A stretch of 47,307 bases of DNA from assembly GCA_964533705.1 (NCBI GenBank), contig CAZHMN010000013.1:1-47307 (forward strand). Direction: 5' to 3'. Shown here one piece after another: positions 1 to 8,653 of the stretch (position 1 is its first letter; each line of letters opens with the position of its first letter). The position numbers were made by a program, and so were the translations under genes. The notes beneath the pieces are model-generated. The model was not told where the DNA came from. It saw only the letters and a program-made list of their open reading frames with translations, and did not search any database. Origin of the DNA: CAZHMN01 sp964533705 (GTDB lineage Bacteria; Electryoneota; B3-LCP).

Positions 1-230
1 CGCCAGAGGCCTACGATATAAGCGGCGGTAGGAATAAGAAAGAGCAGAGAATCATGACCGCCTAAATGTGGCAGGAAAAACACGATGATATACAATCCCC
101 CGGCGATGCGGAACCAGATATCGCTGAGAATTTTGGGTCGAGTGCTGGTTGGTCGCGCTCTGATGTAAAAGATAGGGCTACCCGTAGCGATCAGCCAGAT
201 GGAATAGACGAGACCGAATGCGCCGAACAT
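1..230 (-). CDS. Small integral membrane protein, 3' end outside window (partial)
   Basis: The reverse strand from ATG at 230 reads as an open frame to the window edge (76 codons seen). It begins MFGAFGLVYSIWLIATG, one membrane helix, followed by a basic loop (YIRARPTSTRPK) and two more hydrophobic stretches (GGLYIIVFFLPHL and LLFLIPTAAYIVGLW). It starts 14 bases after the stop of the ferredoxin-like gene, with a GGAAG Shine-Dalgarno-like site six bases before the ATG, so the two are probably co-transcribed. I do not recognise the family. The pairing with an Fe-S protein could mean a membrane partner in electron transfer, but that is only inference from position. Confidence 0.6.
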   Translation of the reverse strand, partial: MFGAFGLVYSIWLIATGSPIFYIRARPTSTRPKILSDIWFRIAGGLYIIVFFLPHLGGHDSLLFLIPTAAYIVGLW

Positions 231-244
231 GGTTTTCTTCCAGG

Positions 245-805
245 CTATACTATTATCTCCCTTAAAACCATCTCCACCGCCCCTTCCGGGCAGACATCCA
301 CGCACACCCCACAACCATAGCACTCATCCGGATGAACTTCAAGGAATTCACCGTCGAAAACCCGCGCGCCGAAATAGCAGAATTCCTCGCAGGTACCGCA
401 ATGGTTGCAGAGCTCCTCATCGGTCTGCTCAATATACAGCCCCCTATCACAAGGGCTGGGATTTTCGGTGGCGAAGTAGTCGCAGCAGCAGTCACAGCAG
501 AAGCAGATGCCGTAGGTATTTTCCTCATCGTCGTAATCGCGGAAGGGCCTGGGCACCAGATGCGTCTTCCCCGCTTCTTCTAGGGCTTCTATCACTTCTT
601 CCCGGGTTACCTCTCGCCTGCCCGATCCCAGGACTACTTTTGTTTCGTCAAATTGCAGGCAGAGGAAGATGCTGGATCTCTTGCACGGCCCTCGCTCTTC
701 GCGGCATTCGCAGTTGGACATCCAGAAACGGTCGCGTTCTGCGACCATCTGGCGGGCTTCATCGAGGGTGCAGACGTAGTGGAAATTTGATCCCTGTTGA
801 TCCAC
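245..805 (-). CDS. Cysteine-rich 4Fe-4S ferredoxin-domain protein
   Basis: This 186-residue protein starts at GTG 805, with GGGGAG four bases upstream. The C-terminal half has two classical [4Fe-4S] ligand sets, CNHCGTCEEFC and CYGCGVCVDVCP, in the dicluster ferredoxin arrangement. The N-terminal half adds NCECREERGPC and a striking CFCCDCCCDYF run, giving about 20 cysteines in all. The extra cysteines suggest a further metal or Fe-S site, or a disulfide/thiol role. There is no signal peptide, so it is likely cytoplasmic. It probably works as an electron carrier or redox sensor; the partner is unknown. It is followed 14 bases later by a membrane-protein gene. Family membership of the C-terminal ferredoxin domain is certain; the specific function is not. 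Confidence 0.85.
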   Translation of the reverse strand: MDQQGSNFHYVCTLDEARQMVAERDRFWMSNCECREERGPCKRSSIFLCLQFDETKVVLGSGRREVTREEVIEALEEAGKTHLVPRPFRDYDDEENTYGICFCCDCCCDYFATENPSPCDRGLYIEQTDEELCNHCGTCEEFCYFGARVFDGEFLEVHPDECYGCGVCVDVCPEGAVEMVLREIIV

Positions 806-902
806 GTTTCTCCCCAGTTTGTGTTGAGAGTACGAGGCAGGATCGGGTCGTTTGAAGTGCCGTCAACTCCCTATTGTCGGCGGCGCAGCATTTTTCCGTT
901 CC

Positions 903-926
903 CTGCCGAGTACGGGGAGTCGGCAG
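903..926 (-). terminator. Possible hairpin downstream of ribonucleotide reductase gene
   Basis: CTGCCGA at 903-909 pairs with TCGGCAG at 920-926 (7 bp, 10-base loop), 27 bases past the reductase stop codon. No U-run follows on the minus strand, so intrinsic termination is uncertain; it could be a processing or stability hairpin. Confidence 0.3.
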
Positions 927-952
927 CACAGTAAATCCTGTCTACTTCACCT

Positions 953-3319
953 CTATCCACAGCGCGTAAAACCGCAGGAACGACACACCAGGCACCCATC
1001 TTCATGGGCGATGGGCCCGCCGCAATCAGGACACTGATCGGGGATTTCGGTCAGCCCGGTATCCTTCTTTACTACCGTGGCCCCGCTCTTTTTCTGAGTG
1101 GGATTTTCGTTGGCTTCACGTCTCTGTATGTAGCGTTCCATCGCCTTGGCGATGGCATCCGGCGCGGAAGTGATCAAGGTGCCGTTCTCCCAGACGGGAT
1201 TGGGGCCGGAGATTCCCTTTAGATGTTTGATGATGTCTTTCGGATCAATGCCGGATCGGAGGCACAGCGATATCAGCCTCGATATCGCCTCGGATTGTGC
1301 CGCCAGGTTCCCCCCTGCCTTGCCGATGGAAGTAAAGATTTCACAGAGTCCCAATTCATCTTCATTGATCGTAATGTATATCGCCCCGTCACCGGTGTTG
1401 ACCCGCTCGGTCATCCCGTAGGTAACCGCCGGGCGTTTGCGCGGGCTCAAGACCGGCCGAGTGCCGCTTGCCGGTTCGTCTTTTGCTGCTTGCTTGCCCT
1501 TGTGCATGACCTGTTCTGAACGCGATCCGTCACGGTAAACGGTTAACCCCTTGCATCCCAGATCGTAGGCCAGCATATAAGCCTGCTTGACGTCGGCCGC
1601 AGTAGCGTTTCGCGGAAAGTTGATCGTCTTGGATACGGCATTGTCGGTGTATTTCTGGAAAGCGGCCTGCATGCGAACGTGCCATTCCGGAGCGATTTCA
1701 TGAGAGGTCACGAAAATACGCCGAAGTTGTTCTGGGACCTCCTGAACCTCTTCCAGCGATTTGCACTCGGCGATCTTCTCGATTAGCTTATCGCTGTGTA
1801 TGCCAGCTTTCTGCAAAGCCTGCTCGAAATGTCTATTAACGTAGAGCAATTCCTGCCCATCCATGACTCGCTTGACGTATACCAGGCTGAAAGCGGGCTC
1901 GATTCCACCCGAACAATCTGCGATCATGGACAGCGTGCCGGTGGGAGCAATTGTCGTAATGGTGGCGTTGCGGAGGGGTTTTTCGTAGATCGATTTTTCA
2001 AAGTTGGGAAAAGGCCCTCGCCACCTGGCCAATTCTTCCGATGCGGCCTGAGCGGCCCGCTGGACAAAGCGCATGAGTTCCTCACCCAGCTTTATTCCTT
2101 CGGCGGAGTTATAGGGGATCTCCAATTGGAAGAGCAGATCGGCAAAGCCCATCACCCCTAAACCGATCTTTCGATTGGAAAGTGTCACTTCCCTAATCTG
2201 CGGCAAGGGGTACTTGTTCACTTCTATGACGTTATCCAGAAAGCGGACGCAGAGCTTGACGAGGTTCTCCAGCCTCCCCCAATTGATCTGGCCGTCCTCG
2301 ATCATATGATCCAGATTGATCGAACCCAGATTGCACGACTCAAAGGGCAAAAGCGGCTGCTCACCGCAGGGATTGGTTGATTCGATGGCTCCGAGTTTCG
2401 GCGTGGGATTGCTGCGATTAACTTGATCCAGGAAGACGATGCCCGGTTCCCCGTTGCTCCAGGCGTTTTCGGCGATTTTATCGAAGAGCTGCCTGGCGAC
2501 CACTTCCCTGACTACCTGACCCGTCCGGGGATCGCGTAACTCAAATTTCAACTGGTTCTTGACTGCATCCATGAATTCATCGGTGACAGCGACCGAGATA
2601 TTGAAATTATTCAGGGCGTGTTCGCCTTTTTTGCAGTCAATGAATTCCTCGATATCAGGATGATCCACGCGCAGAATGGCCATATTGGCCCCACGCCGCG
2701 TGCCGCCTTGCTTGACGGTTTCCGTGGCGGCGTTGAAAACGGACATGAACGATACCGGGCCGGATGCCGTCCCCGCCGTGGATCGCACCACGCTGTCCTT
2801 AGGACGCAAGCGAGAAAATGAGAAACCCGTCCCCCCCCCGCTCTTATGAATCAGAGCGGTGTATTTTATCGCATCGAAAATTCCCTCCATGCTGTCTTCG
2901 ATAGGCAGCACAAAGCAGGCGGAAAGCTGGCCTAACTCCCTTCCGGCATTCATCAAAGTCGGTGAATTGGGTAAGAAGTCCAGCGAAGCCATCAGGTGGT
3001 AAAAGGCCTCTTCCACCATCAACAGCTCTTTGTCGCTGATCTTAGGATTGAATAACTTTTCAGCCGAGGCAACCGCTTTTGCCACCCTTCGGAACATCTC
3101 CTCCGGCGTCTCCCTGACCTCGCCGTTTTCATCCTTAGCCAGATAGCGGCGTTTCAGCACCGCCATGCTGTTCTCACTATAGGTATACTTCGCCTGCCCC
3201 TCGATCTTGGGGAAAGCGATTTCAGCCAAATCGCCTCCACCCAGGTGTTTATCCAGCTCATTGCCTCTGGTGAAAAGATCGTTCCCTTTCTTTTCGATGG
3301 ACGTCGTTTTTGTAGGCAT
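953..3319 (-). CDS. nrdJ: Adenosylcobalamin-dependent (class II) ribonucleotide reductase
   Basis: Class II reductase that makes deoxyribonucleotides using a B12-derived thiyl radical, so it works with or without oxygen. Family motifs are clear: NSPTLMNAG, SACFVLP (redox cysteine), GGGTGFSFSRLRP, KQGGTRRGANM and the active-site set NPCGEQPLLPFESCNLGS with the N-x-C-x-E radical and proton-transfer residues. The C-terminal end is a zinc ribbon (CPDCGG and CRSCGFTRCG), typical of the long NrdJ form. The frame stays open to a TTG at 3355, but a good promoter (3361-3389) would start transcription at about 3354. I therefore choose ATG 3319 (788 residues), leaving a leader of about 35 bases. No class I or III reductase is seen nearby. 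Confidence 0.96.
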   Translation of the reverse strand: MPTKTTSIEKKGNDLFTRGNELDKHLGGGDLAEIAFPKIEGQAKYTYSENSMAVLKRRYLAKDENGEVRETPEEMFRRVAKAVASAEKLFNPKISDKELLMVEEAFYHLMASLDFLPNSPTLMNAGRELGQLSACFVLPIEDSMEGIFDAIKYTALIHKSGGGTGFSFSRLRPKDSVVRSTAGTASGPVSFMSVFNAATETVKQGGTRRGANMAILRVDHPDIEEFIDCKKGEHALNNFNISVAVTDEFMDAVKNQLKFELRDPRTGQVVREVVARQLFDKIAENAWSNGEPGIVFLDQVNRSNPTPKLGAIESTNPCGEQPLLPFESCNLGSINLDHMIEDGQINWGRLENLVKLCVRFLDNVIEVNKYPLPQIREVTLSNRKIGLGVMGFADLLFQLEIPYNSAEGIKLGEELMRFVQRAAQAASEELARWRGPFPNFEKSIYEKPLRNATITTIAPTGTLSMIADCSGGIEPAFSLVYVKRVMDGQELLYVNRHFEQALQKAGIHSDKLIEKIAECKSLEEVQEVPEQLRRIFVTSHEIAPEWHVRMQAAFQKYTDNAVSKTINFPRNATAADVKQAYMLAYDLGCKGLTVYRDGSRSEQVMHKGKQAAKDEPASGTRPVLSPRKRPAVTYGMTERVNTGDGAIYITINEDELGLCEIFTSIGKAGGNLAAQSEAISRLISLCLRSGIDPKDIIKHLKGISGPNPVWENGTLITSAPDAIAKAMERYIQRREANENPTQKKSGATVVKKDTGLTEIPDQCPDCGGPIAHEDGCLVCRSCGFTRCG

Positions 3320-3360
3320 ACCGACCCCAGTTTTGTTGAAACTTTTTAGGCGCAAAGTAA

Positions 3361-3389
3361 AATATAATACTTCGAGTTGGACTTGTCAA
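3361..3389 (-). promoter_or_regulatory. Sigma-70-type promoter for nrdJ
   Basis: On the minus strand a perfect TTGACA (3384-3389) is followed after exactly 17 bases by TATATT (3361-3366). The predicted start of transcription, about 3354, lies inside the longest open frame, which supports the downstream ATG at 3319 as translation start. Confidence 0.7.
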
Positions 3390-3542
3390 GTAAAAGTTTA
3401 ACGCAATACATCGTTGTTTGAACATACGTATACACAATATAAGGCATTATTCTGCATATGAGAGCGCGGACACTTGTAGCGAAATTTTATAAACATCGAA
3501 TTATTCGGAGGGTACTGTAAATCGATTAAAGGGGGGTACTAT

Positions 3543-4274
3543 TCAGATTAATCGCGGCAGAATTTTTCCAGCTTTTTCGTGAAATACCCATTCCGTGATA
3601 CCATCCATCGGAGTCGGATCTGCGTTGACAATCGCCAGGCGAGCTCCGGCAGCATGGGCCACCGCCGGAACCTGAGCGGCGGGATGGACGACCAGCGAGC
3701 TTCCCACGACCAATAACAGAGACGCCTGTCTGGCCAGTTCGAAGGCTTCGTTCAGCGCGCCTTGAGGCAGCATTTCACCGAAGAAGACGACGTCCGGGCG
3801 GAGAATGCCCTCACATTCAGAACAGCGTGGAGGAAGTTGAAGTTCCAACGCCTGTTCGGCTTCCTCAAGTGAATGGGGTTTGTGGCATTCCAGGCAGTAA
3901 AATCTTCGAGATGAACCATGCAGCTCGATGACTCGCCGGGAACCAGCGGCCTGGTGCAGCCCGTCAATATTCTGGGTGATAACCGCTGTCAGCTTGCCCG
4001 CATTCTCCAACTCTGCCAAGGCGAGGTGGGCAGGATTGGGTTGGGCATCGTGAACCAGTGGGCCTCTTACATCCCGAAAGAAAGACCAGTAGTAGGAAGG
4101 ATCAACCGTGAAATAATCAATCGAGGCGTACTTGTCGGGATCGTATTTCATCCAGAATCCTCCCGTCCCCCGATAGGTCGGGATGCCCGATTCTTCCGAA
4201 ATCCCGGCACCCGTGAAAGCGACGATCCCGCCTTGGCTTATGGCCTCCTTCAAGCTTCGGATTCGATCTTCCAT
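3543..4274 (-). CDS. cobB: Sirtuin, NAD-dependent protein deacylase
   Basis: 243-residue bacterial sirtuin that removes acyl groups from protein lysines, consuming NAD+ and giving nicotinamide and O-acyl-ADP-ribose. Visible motifs are GAGIS (residues 22-26, NAD binding), QNID (101-104), the catalytic His in LHGS (His119), the zinc cysteines C127/C130 and C151/C154, the VVFFGE loop and GSSLVV. The length is normal for CobB. It is monocistronic: its own promoter lies upstream and about 220 bases without genes separate it from nrdJ. Whether acetyl or succinyl groups are preferred cannot be told from the sequence; I did not find a clear Tyr/Arg desuccinylase pair. Confidence 0.95.
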   Translation of the reverse strand: MEDRIRSLKEAISQGGIVAFTGAGISEESGIPTYRGTGGFWMKYDPDKYASIDYFTVDPSYYWSFFRDVRGPLVHDAQPNPAHLALAELENAGKLTAVITQNIDGLHQAAGSRRVIELHGSSRRFYCLECHKPHSLEEAEQALELQLPPRCSECEGILRPDVVFFGEMLPQGALNEAFELARQASLLLVVGSSLVVHPAAQVPAVAHAAGARLAIVNADPTPMDGITEWVFHEKAGKILPRLI

Positions 4275-4343
4275 AATATCCCATTTCAGTCAATTATGTC
4301 CCAAATTCACGGTTCACTGATGCTGTTAAATGATCGCCCTAAC

Positions 4344-4372
4344 AGTATAGCGATTTCACAGCCGTTTTTCAA
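4344..4372 (-). promoter_or_regulatory. Sigma-70-type promoter for sirtuin gene
   Basis: Minus-strand TTGAAA (4367-4372), a 17-base spacer and TATACT (4344-4349). Predicted transcription starts near 4337, about 60 bases before the sirtuin ATG. Confidence 0.6.
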
Positions 4373-4435
4373 GTTTTTTCAATAAAAAGGGTCACATGAG
4401 ATTACCCTGCCACTCGCTTATTGTTCCATTTATCA

Positions 4436-4464
4436 TTGACTTTGCCGCGTCCTGGTAGTATTTT
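4436..4464 (+). promoter_or_regulatory. Sigma-70-type promoter for patatin-like gene
   Basis: TTGACT (4436-4441), a 17-base spacer and TATTTT (4459-4464), placing the transcription start about 40 bases before ATG 4511. It is divergent from the sirtuin promoter. The same TTGACT-17-TATTTT arrangement recurs upstream of the gene ending at 11510. Confidence 0.55.
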
Positions 4465-4510
4465 ATTACAATTATGAAATGGCATCTATCAAATTTTCAA
4501 ATTTTCGGAT

Positions 4511-5467
4511 ATGGATAAAAAAATCGGCATCGCTCTGGGCGGTGGAGGAGCTCGGGGTTTTGCCCACATCGGGGTACTGAAAATACTCGACGAAGCCGGC
4601 ATCCATCCGGATATCGTCGTAGGTACCAGCATGGGCGCAATTGTGGGGGCGCTTTATGCCCAACTTCAATCCGCCCAGGCCGTCATTGACCGTTTGCAGT
4701 TGCTTTTAAAGGATCAGGGGGTGGGAGCTCGTGAATTGAACGTTTATCCCGAAAATCAAAAAGCTGACAACTTCTTCGAGCACGTCACCAAGGAAATAAA
4801 GGAACGAATTATTATCAACCTATCCATATCGCGGAAAGCGCTTTTGCCATCCCTAAGGCTCGAGCGGGCGATCAGTGGTCTAATCGAAGAAGGGCGCATC
4901 GAGGATCTGCCTATCACCTTCGCCGCAATGGCCTCCGACTTGAACACGGGGAAGGGAGTCATTCTGCGCCGCGGATCGTTGCGCAAGGCTGTAATGGCCA
5001 GCTCATCAATCCCCGGATTCTTCCCGCCGATTCAATACAACAATTGCCAGTTGGTTGACGGCGAAGTAACCGATTTGATTCCGGTTGACGTCTGTCACCT
5101 CCTCGGAGCTGACTTCGTCATCGCCGTTGATGTAAGACGCGACCTCGAGACCACCGTTGAAGTTCACCATATCATTGATGTCTTATTGCGTTCCTTCCGG
5201 ATTACCAACCACCGGTACACCGAAATTTCACTGAGTCACGCGGACATCGTATTGCGCCCCATCTCAAAGGATGTCAAGTGGTCGGAATTTGATCGTCTGA
5301 ACGAACTCATATCATACGGTGAGTGGGAAGCGCGAACCAAGCTCCCGGAGTTGAAAAAGGCATTGAACTCCGAAAAAAAGCGGAAGCAAGTACTTTCTGA
5401 TCATGACTTTAAACGTACTCATATTGACCTCGAATTATCCGATTCTATCACAGGAGAAAAGGCCTGA
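4511..5467 (+). CDS. Patatin-like phospholipase (RssA/NTE family)
   Basis: 318-residue serine acyl hydrolase of the patatin fold. The oxyanion loop GGGGARG is at residues 10-16, the nucleophile elbow GTSMG at 38-42 (Ser40) and the catalytic Asp in VDGEVTD (Asp183), so the Ser-Asp dyad is complete. No signal peptide is present, as in cytoplasmic RssA/YchK-type members; the substrate is probably a phospholipid or lysophospholipid. The C-terminal 60 residues are charged and lie outside the core fold. The stop codon overlaps the ribosome-binding site of the next gene, a T9SS-exported protein, so the two are co-transcribed. Some FCB patatins (PlpD-like) are surface exported, but this one lacks a barrel domain and a sorting domain. 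Confidence 0.92.
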   Translation: MDKKIGIALGGGGARGFAHIGVLKILDEAGIHPDIVVGTSMGAIVGALYAQLQSAQAVIDRLQLLLKDQGVGARELNVYPENQKADNFFEHVTKEIKERIIINLSISRKALLPSLRLERAISGLIEEGRIEDLPITFAAMASDLNTGKGVILRRGSLRKAVMASSSIPGFFPPIQYNNCQLVDGEVTDLIPVDVCHLLGADFVIAVDVRRDLETTVEVHHIIDVLLRSFRITNHRYTEISLSHADIVLRPISKDVKWSEFDRLNELISYGEWEARTKLPELKKALNSEKKRKQVLSDHDFKRTHIDLELSDSITGEKA

Positions 5468-5474
5468 GGGGAAA

Positions 5475-8438
5475 ATGACAGGTGGAAAATTTAAGGTGAT
5501 TTGCAATGTCCTCGGGGTGGTTTTAGCCTGCCTCACCCTATCTTTTATTCAAGTCCAAGAGACTTTCGCACAATGGCCCACAGGTCTGGAAGCCCTGGAG
5601 CAGGTGGAAGACTGGCCCCTGCAAAGAGAAGGCGTCCTCTACGGTCAGATTTCCAGCGCTGATCCCATTGGAGGCGATGCGGATGGAACGGGTTACCTTT
5701 ACCGTCAGGATTCGCTTTACGTTATTTTCGATCAACAGGGTCCAGGCTGCGTTTATCGCATCTGGGTGCGAAATTCGGCCGGTGCTGCCGATCGTACCCT
5801 GAAGTTTTTCTTCGACAATGAAACGACGCCGAGAATCAATCGCACCGTGGGACAGTTGTTTTCCGGCCTGGTGAATCCCTTTCTAACCCCGCTGGTGGGA
5901 AACGCCGGAGTCTCTTCGGGTGGAAATTATCTCTACCTGCCCCTGGCCTTCGCGCAGCACCTTAAGATTGCTTTTGTCGGCGGTGTTGAAGCGCATCAGA
6001 TTTCCTATCAAACCTACCCGCCGGGGACGGAGATTACAACCTACACAGGATCTGAAGACCCCTCGGCAGTCGTCAATCAATGGCAGAACACCGGTAGTGA
6101 CCCCAAAGATCCTACGGGGAATATCTTTGAGAGCGGTATGATCGGTCTGCCGCCCGGTCAAACGGAGACCTTTTTCTCCTGTACCGGTACCGGCAGTATC
6201 ACCAGTCTCCGCATGACTCCGGATCCCAACGTGTTGAGCACGATCGAAAGCCTGTGGCTTCGCTTCTACTGGGACGACAATCCCAGCCCACAGGTTGAAT
6301 GCACCTTCGGCAGTTTCTTCGGCTGTCTATTGGGCCCCGCCACCCTGGAAGGCCTGCCCGTCGGCATTTCCGGATCGGAATACTACTGCTTCTTCCCCAT
6401 GCCCTTCTGGGACGCGGCACGCCTGGAAATCTACAACGCTTCGATTAACAATTCAGTTGATGTCTCCTATGAATTGACCTATAAGACCGATCCCTATCCT
6501 TCCGAAAGCGGGTATTTTTGTACTTTGCAAAAGAACTTCATGGAGTCAGTTCAGAATTTCGATATGTTACTCGCTGAGTTGCCGGGGCATGGCCATCTGG
6601 CGGGGGTAGCCGTTTCACTCATGTCCAGGTCGAGCCAGGAATTCCTGCACGGTGATTTATTATGTTACCTGGACGGAATCGCACATCCAATCATTCAGGG
6701 AACCGACTTCGATGGCGATTTTAACGCCGGCAATTATTTTTCAACGGGTGCATATTCGCTTCCGGTGCATGGAGCTCCCATCGTGAGCCCTGGTTTGGAA
6801 AATAAAGTCAGCGCTTATCGCTTTTTTCTCGGAGATTTGATACCTTTCGGCAATTCGATCTCTCTGCGAGCCGAGCACGGTCATGGCAACAAAATATCGG
6901 TGGAATACGCCGCCGTGGTTTACGCCTACGCCCGCCCCGAAATTGCTCTGATCCTGACGGACGATCTGAACGTAGGTGATCCCATTGATGAAGCCGCACA
7001 CGATTACACCGTATCCGGCGGGCAAATTCCGGTGGATCACTATTACGCTTATCCAGGTTCATACGACGATCAGTATTTCGAGGATAGTGGGTGGAACCAT
7101 TACGGCCATTCAGACTTCACGGTCTCGGTGGATCCTGAAAATACAGGCGTCCGTCTGGTGCGACGCCGCGATGCTTCTGTGTTCCCCCAGGCGGCGGTGG
7201 TTTACGTCAACGGCGACAGCGTGGGAATCTGGTGGGACGGTTATTATAATTTCTACAAACGCTGGGGGGATTCCATTTTCGAAATCCCCGGCGATGTCAC
7301 CTCTGGTTTATCTCAAATTGACGTAGAAGTTTCCTTCTACGAAGGCAATAGTGGTTGGAATGAATACTATTACTGGGTTTTTTCACACGTGCCGCCCCGC
7401 CCGGACGTGACGCCTCCCGATCAGGTTACCAATCTCATCATCGAGAGCGTGGATTCGGGTTCCCAGATGAAGCTTTCCTGGGATCCGGCCGGGGATGACG
7501 GAGGGATTTCGCGCTATCGAGTTTACCGAAGTGCGGAGCCGGGCGTCGAGCCCACTGAAGAATTCCTCGTGCGAGAAACGCCGGTAACCGATTTCACCGA
7601 TCTATTTCTCCAGCCGGGAACCCGATACTATTACCTCGTCAGTGCGGTGGACTACAGCGGTAACGAAGGTCTCCCCTCGCTCGAAACCTCACAAAGAACC
7701 TCCAGCAATTATCTTTATGAAGCGGAATTTTTTGAGGGTTTCGTCACTTCATCGGGTGATACTGCTTATGTTGAAAATATGATATCTTACGGCGATAATT
7801 GGAGCGGTCAATATCATCTCTTCTACGGTTCTGATCGGATCGGCGACTTCTTCACTGCATTCTTCGAAGTGGCTGAATCCGACACATACGACATCTCAGG
7901 TTATTTCACCCAGGGCTGGAACTACGGCTCTGTCAGCCTGAAGATTGACAGCATCCCCGTTGGTGATGCCGTTGATCTCTATTCGCCCGTGATCGTTCGC
8001 AGCCCAAAATTTGAATTCGGTACGATCTACCTGGAGGCAGGACTGCATCTCTTCGGCTTCGAAATAACGGGCAAAAATGCCGCCAGCACTGGCTATGCTA
8101 TGGGAGTTGATAATCTCCTGTTGACCTCTCACTATCTGCTTCCGGTTTCACCCGGGAATTCACCAGAATCACCGTATATTTTCAGTCTATCTCAGAACTT
8201 CCCCAACCCCTTCAATTCGGCCACCCGCCTGCATTTCAGTCTCCCCCAACCCGGTTTCGCCTCCTTAGCCATATATGATATTATGGGTCGGCAACTGTCT
8301 GTTATTGCAGAAAGCTGGTTTTCAGCAGGACCACACACCGCAATCTGGAATGCGGAAGATGCCGCCTCCGGGATTTACTTCATATTACTGCGGCAGGGTC
8401 CGCGTCGGGACGTCAGAAAGATCCTGCTCTTAAAGTAA
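5475..8438 (+). CDS. Secreted DUF2961 / fibronectin III protein with T9SS sorting domain
   Basis: 987-residue exported protein. I start it at ATG 5475 because AGGGG (5467-5471) sits directly before it and the sequence begins with a signal peptide (hydrophobic residues about 8-27, cleavage near TFAQ); the frame is open further upstream, into the patatin gene. Residues about 35-380 match DUF2961, a double-barrel carbohydrate-active domain. A fibronectin III domain follows (VTPPDQVTNLIIES to YYYLVSAVDYSGNEG), then a beta-sandwich resembling carbohydrate-binding modules, and finally a T9SS type A sorting domain (SQNFPNPFNSATRLHFSLP to the basic end VRKILLLK). Likely a surface or released polysaccharide-binding or -degrading protein; enzyme activity is unproven. 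Confidence 0.85.
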   Translation: MTGGKFKVICNVLGVVLACLTLSFIQVQETFAQWPTGLEALEQVEDWPLQREGVLYGQISSADPIGGDADGTGYLYRQDSLYVIFDQQGPGCVYRIWVRNSAGAADRTLKFFFDNETTPRINRTVGQLFSGLVNPFLTPLVGNAGVSSGGNYLYLPLAFAQHLKIAFVGGVEAHQISYQTYPPGTEITTYTGSEDPSAVVNQWQNTGSDPKDPTGNIFESGMIGLPPGQTETFFSCTGTGSITSLRMTPDPNVLSTIESLWLRFYWDDNPSPQVECTFGSFFGCLLGPATLEGLPVGISGSEYYCFFPMPFWDAARLEIYNASINNSVDVSYELTYKTDPYPSESGYFCTLQKNFMESVQNFDMLLAELPGHGHLAGVAVSLMSRSSQEFLHGDLLCYLDGIAHPIIQGTDFDGDFNAGNYFSTGAYSLPVHGAPIVSPGLENKVSAYRFFLGDLIPFGNSISLRAEHGHGNKISVEYAAVVYAYARPEIALILTDDLNVGDPIDEAAHDYTVSGGQIPVDHYYAYPGSYDDQYFEDSGWNHYGHSDFTVSVDPENTGVRLVRRRDASVFPQAAVVYVNGDSVGIWWDGYYNFYKRWGDSIFEIPGDVTSGLSQIDVEVSFYEGNSGWNEYYYWVFSHVPPRPDVTPPDQVTNLIIESVDSGSQMKLSWDPAGDDGGISRYRVYRSAEPGVEPTEEFLVRETPVTDFTDLFLQPGTRYYYLVSAVDYSGNEGLPSLETSQRTSSNYLYEAEFFEGFVTSSGDTAYVENMISYGDNWSGQYHLFYGSDRIGDFFTAFFEVAESDTYDISGYFTQGWNYGSVSLKIDSIPVGDAVDLYSPVIVRSPKFEFGTIYLEAGLHLFGFEITGKNAASTGYAMGVDNLLLTSHYLLPVSPGNSPESPYIFSLSQNFPNPFNSATRLHFSLPQPGFASLAIYDIMGRQLSVIAESWFSAGPHTAIWNAEDAASGIYFILLRQGPRRDVRKILLLK

Positions 8439-8560
8439 ATCATCAAGCCCGCCTTTTGAATTGGACGCTTTCGTTGAAATTGATTTGCCAAAATTAAGGA
8501 TAACGTTTATCTTCGATTCAAAAGTAAATAATAGATTATTGAAAAATTCGTTGCAGCGTC

Positions 8561-8580
8561 ATTCCTGCGGAAGCAGGAAT
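8561..8580. repeat. REP-like palindrome (ATTCCTGC-GGAA-GCAGGAAT)
   Basis: A perfect 8-bp inverted repeat with a 4-base loop, flanked by GTC on the left and CTA on the right. It resembles the widely dispersed GTCATTCC-family extragenic palindromes found in many bacteria. It lies between convergent-free genes (T9SS protein and lpdA) in a 215-base spacer. Only one copy is present in this window, so its repeat status rests on resemblance. Confidence 0.5.
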
Positions 8581-8653
8581 CTATTTATTCTATTGTTATT
8601 TATGAATATGCGCTTCTGCAACAGTCTCTAACATCAAAGGACCATTTGATAAA

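Noticed and set aside
332..583. Open plus-strand frames opposite the ferredoxin-like, nrdJ and sirtuin genes
   Set aside because: They are antisense shadows of strong minus-strand genes, without family signals.
3390..3542. Spacer between nrdJ promoter and sirtuin gene searched for RNA or repeats
   Set aside because: Only short chance palindromes and two AGTACCC-like words were seen; nothing supportable.
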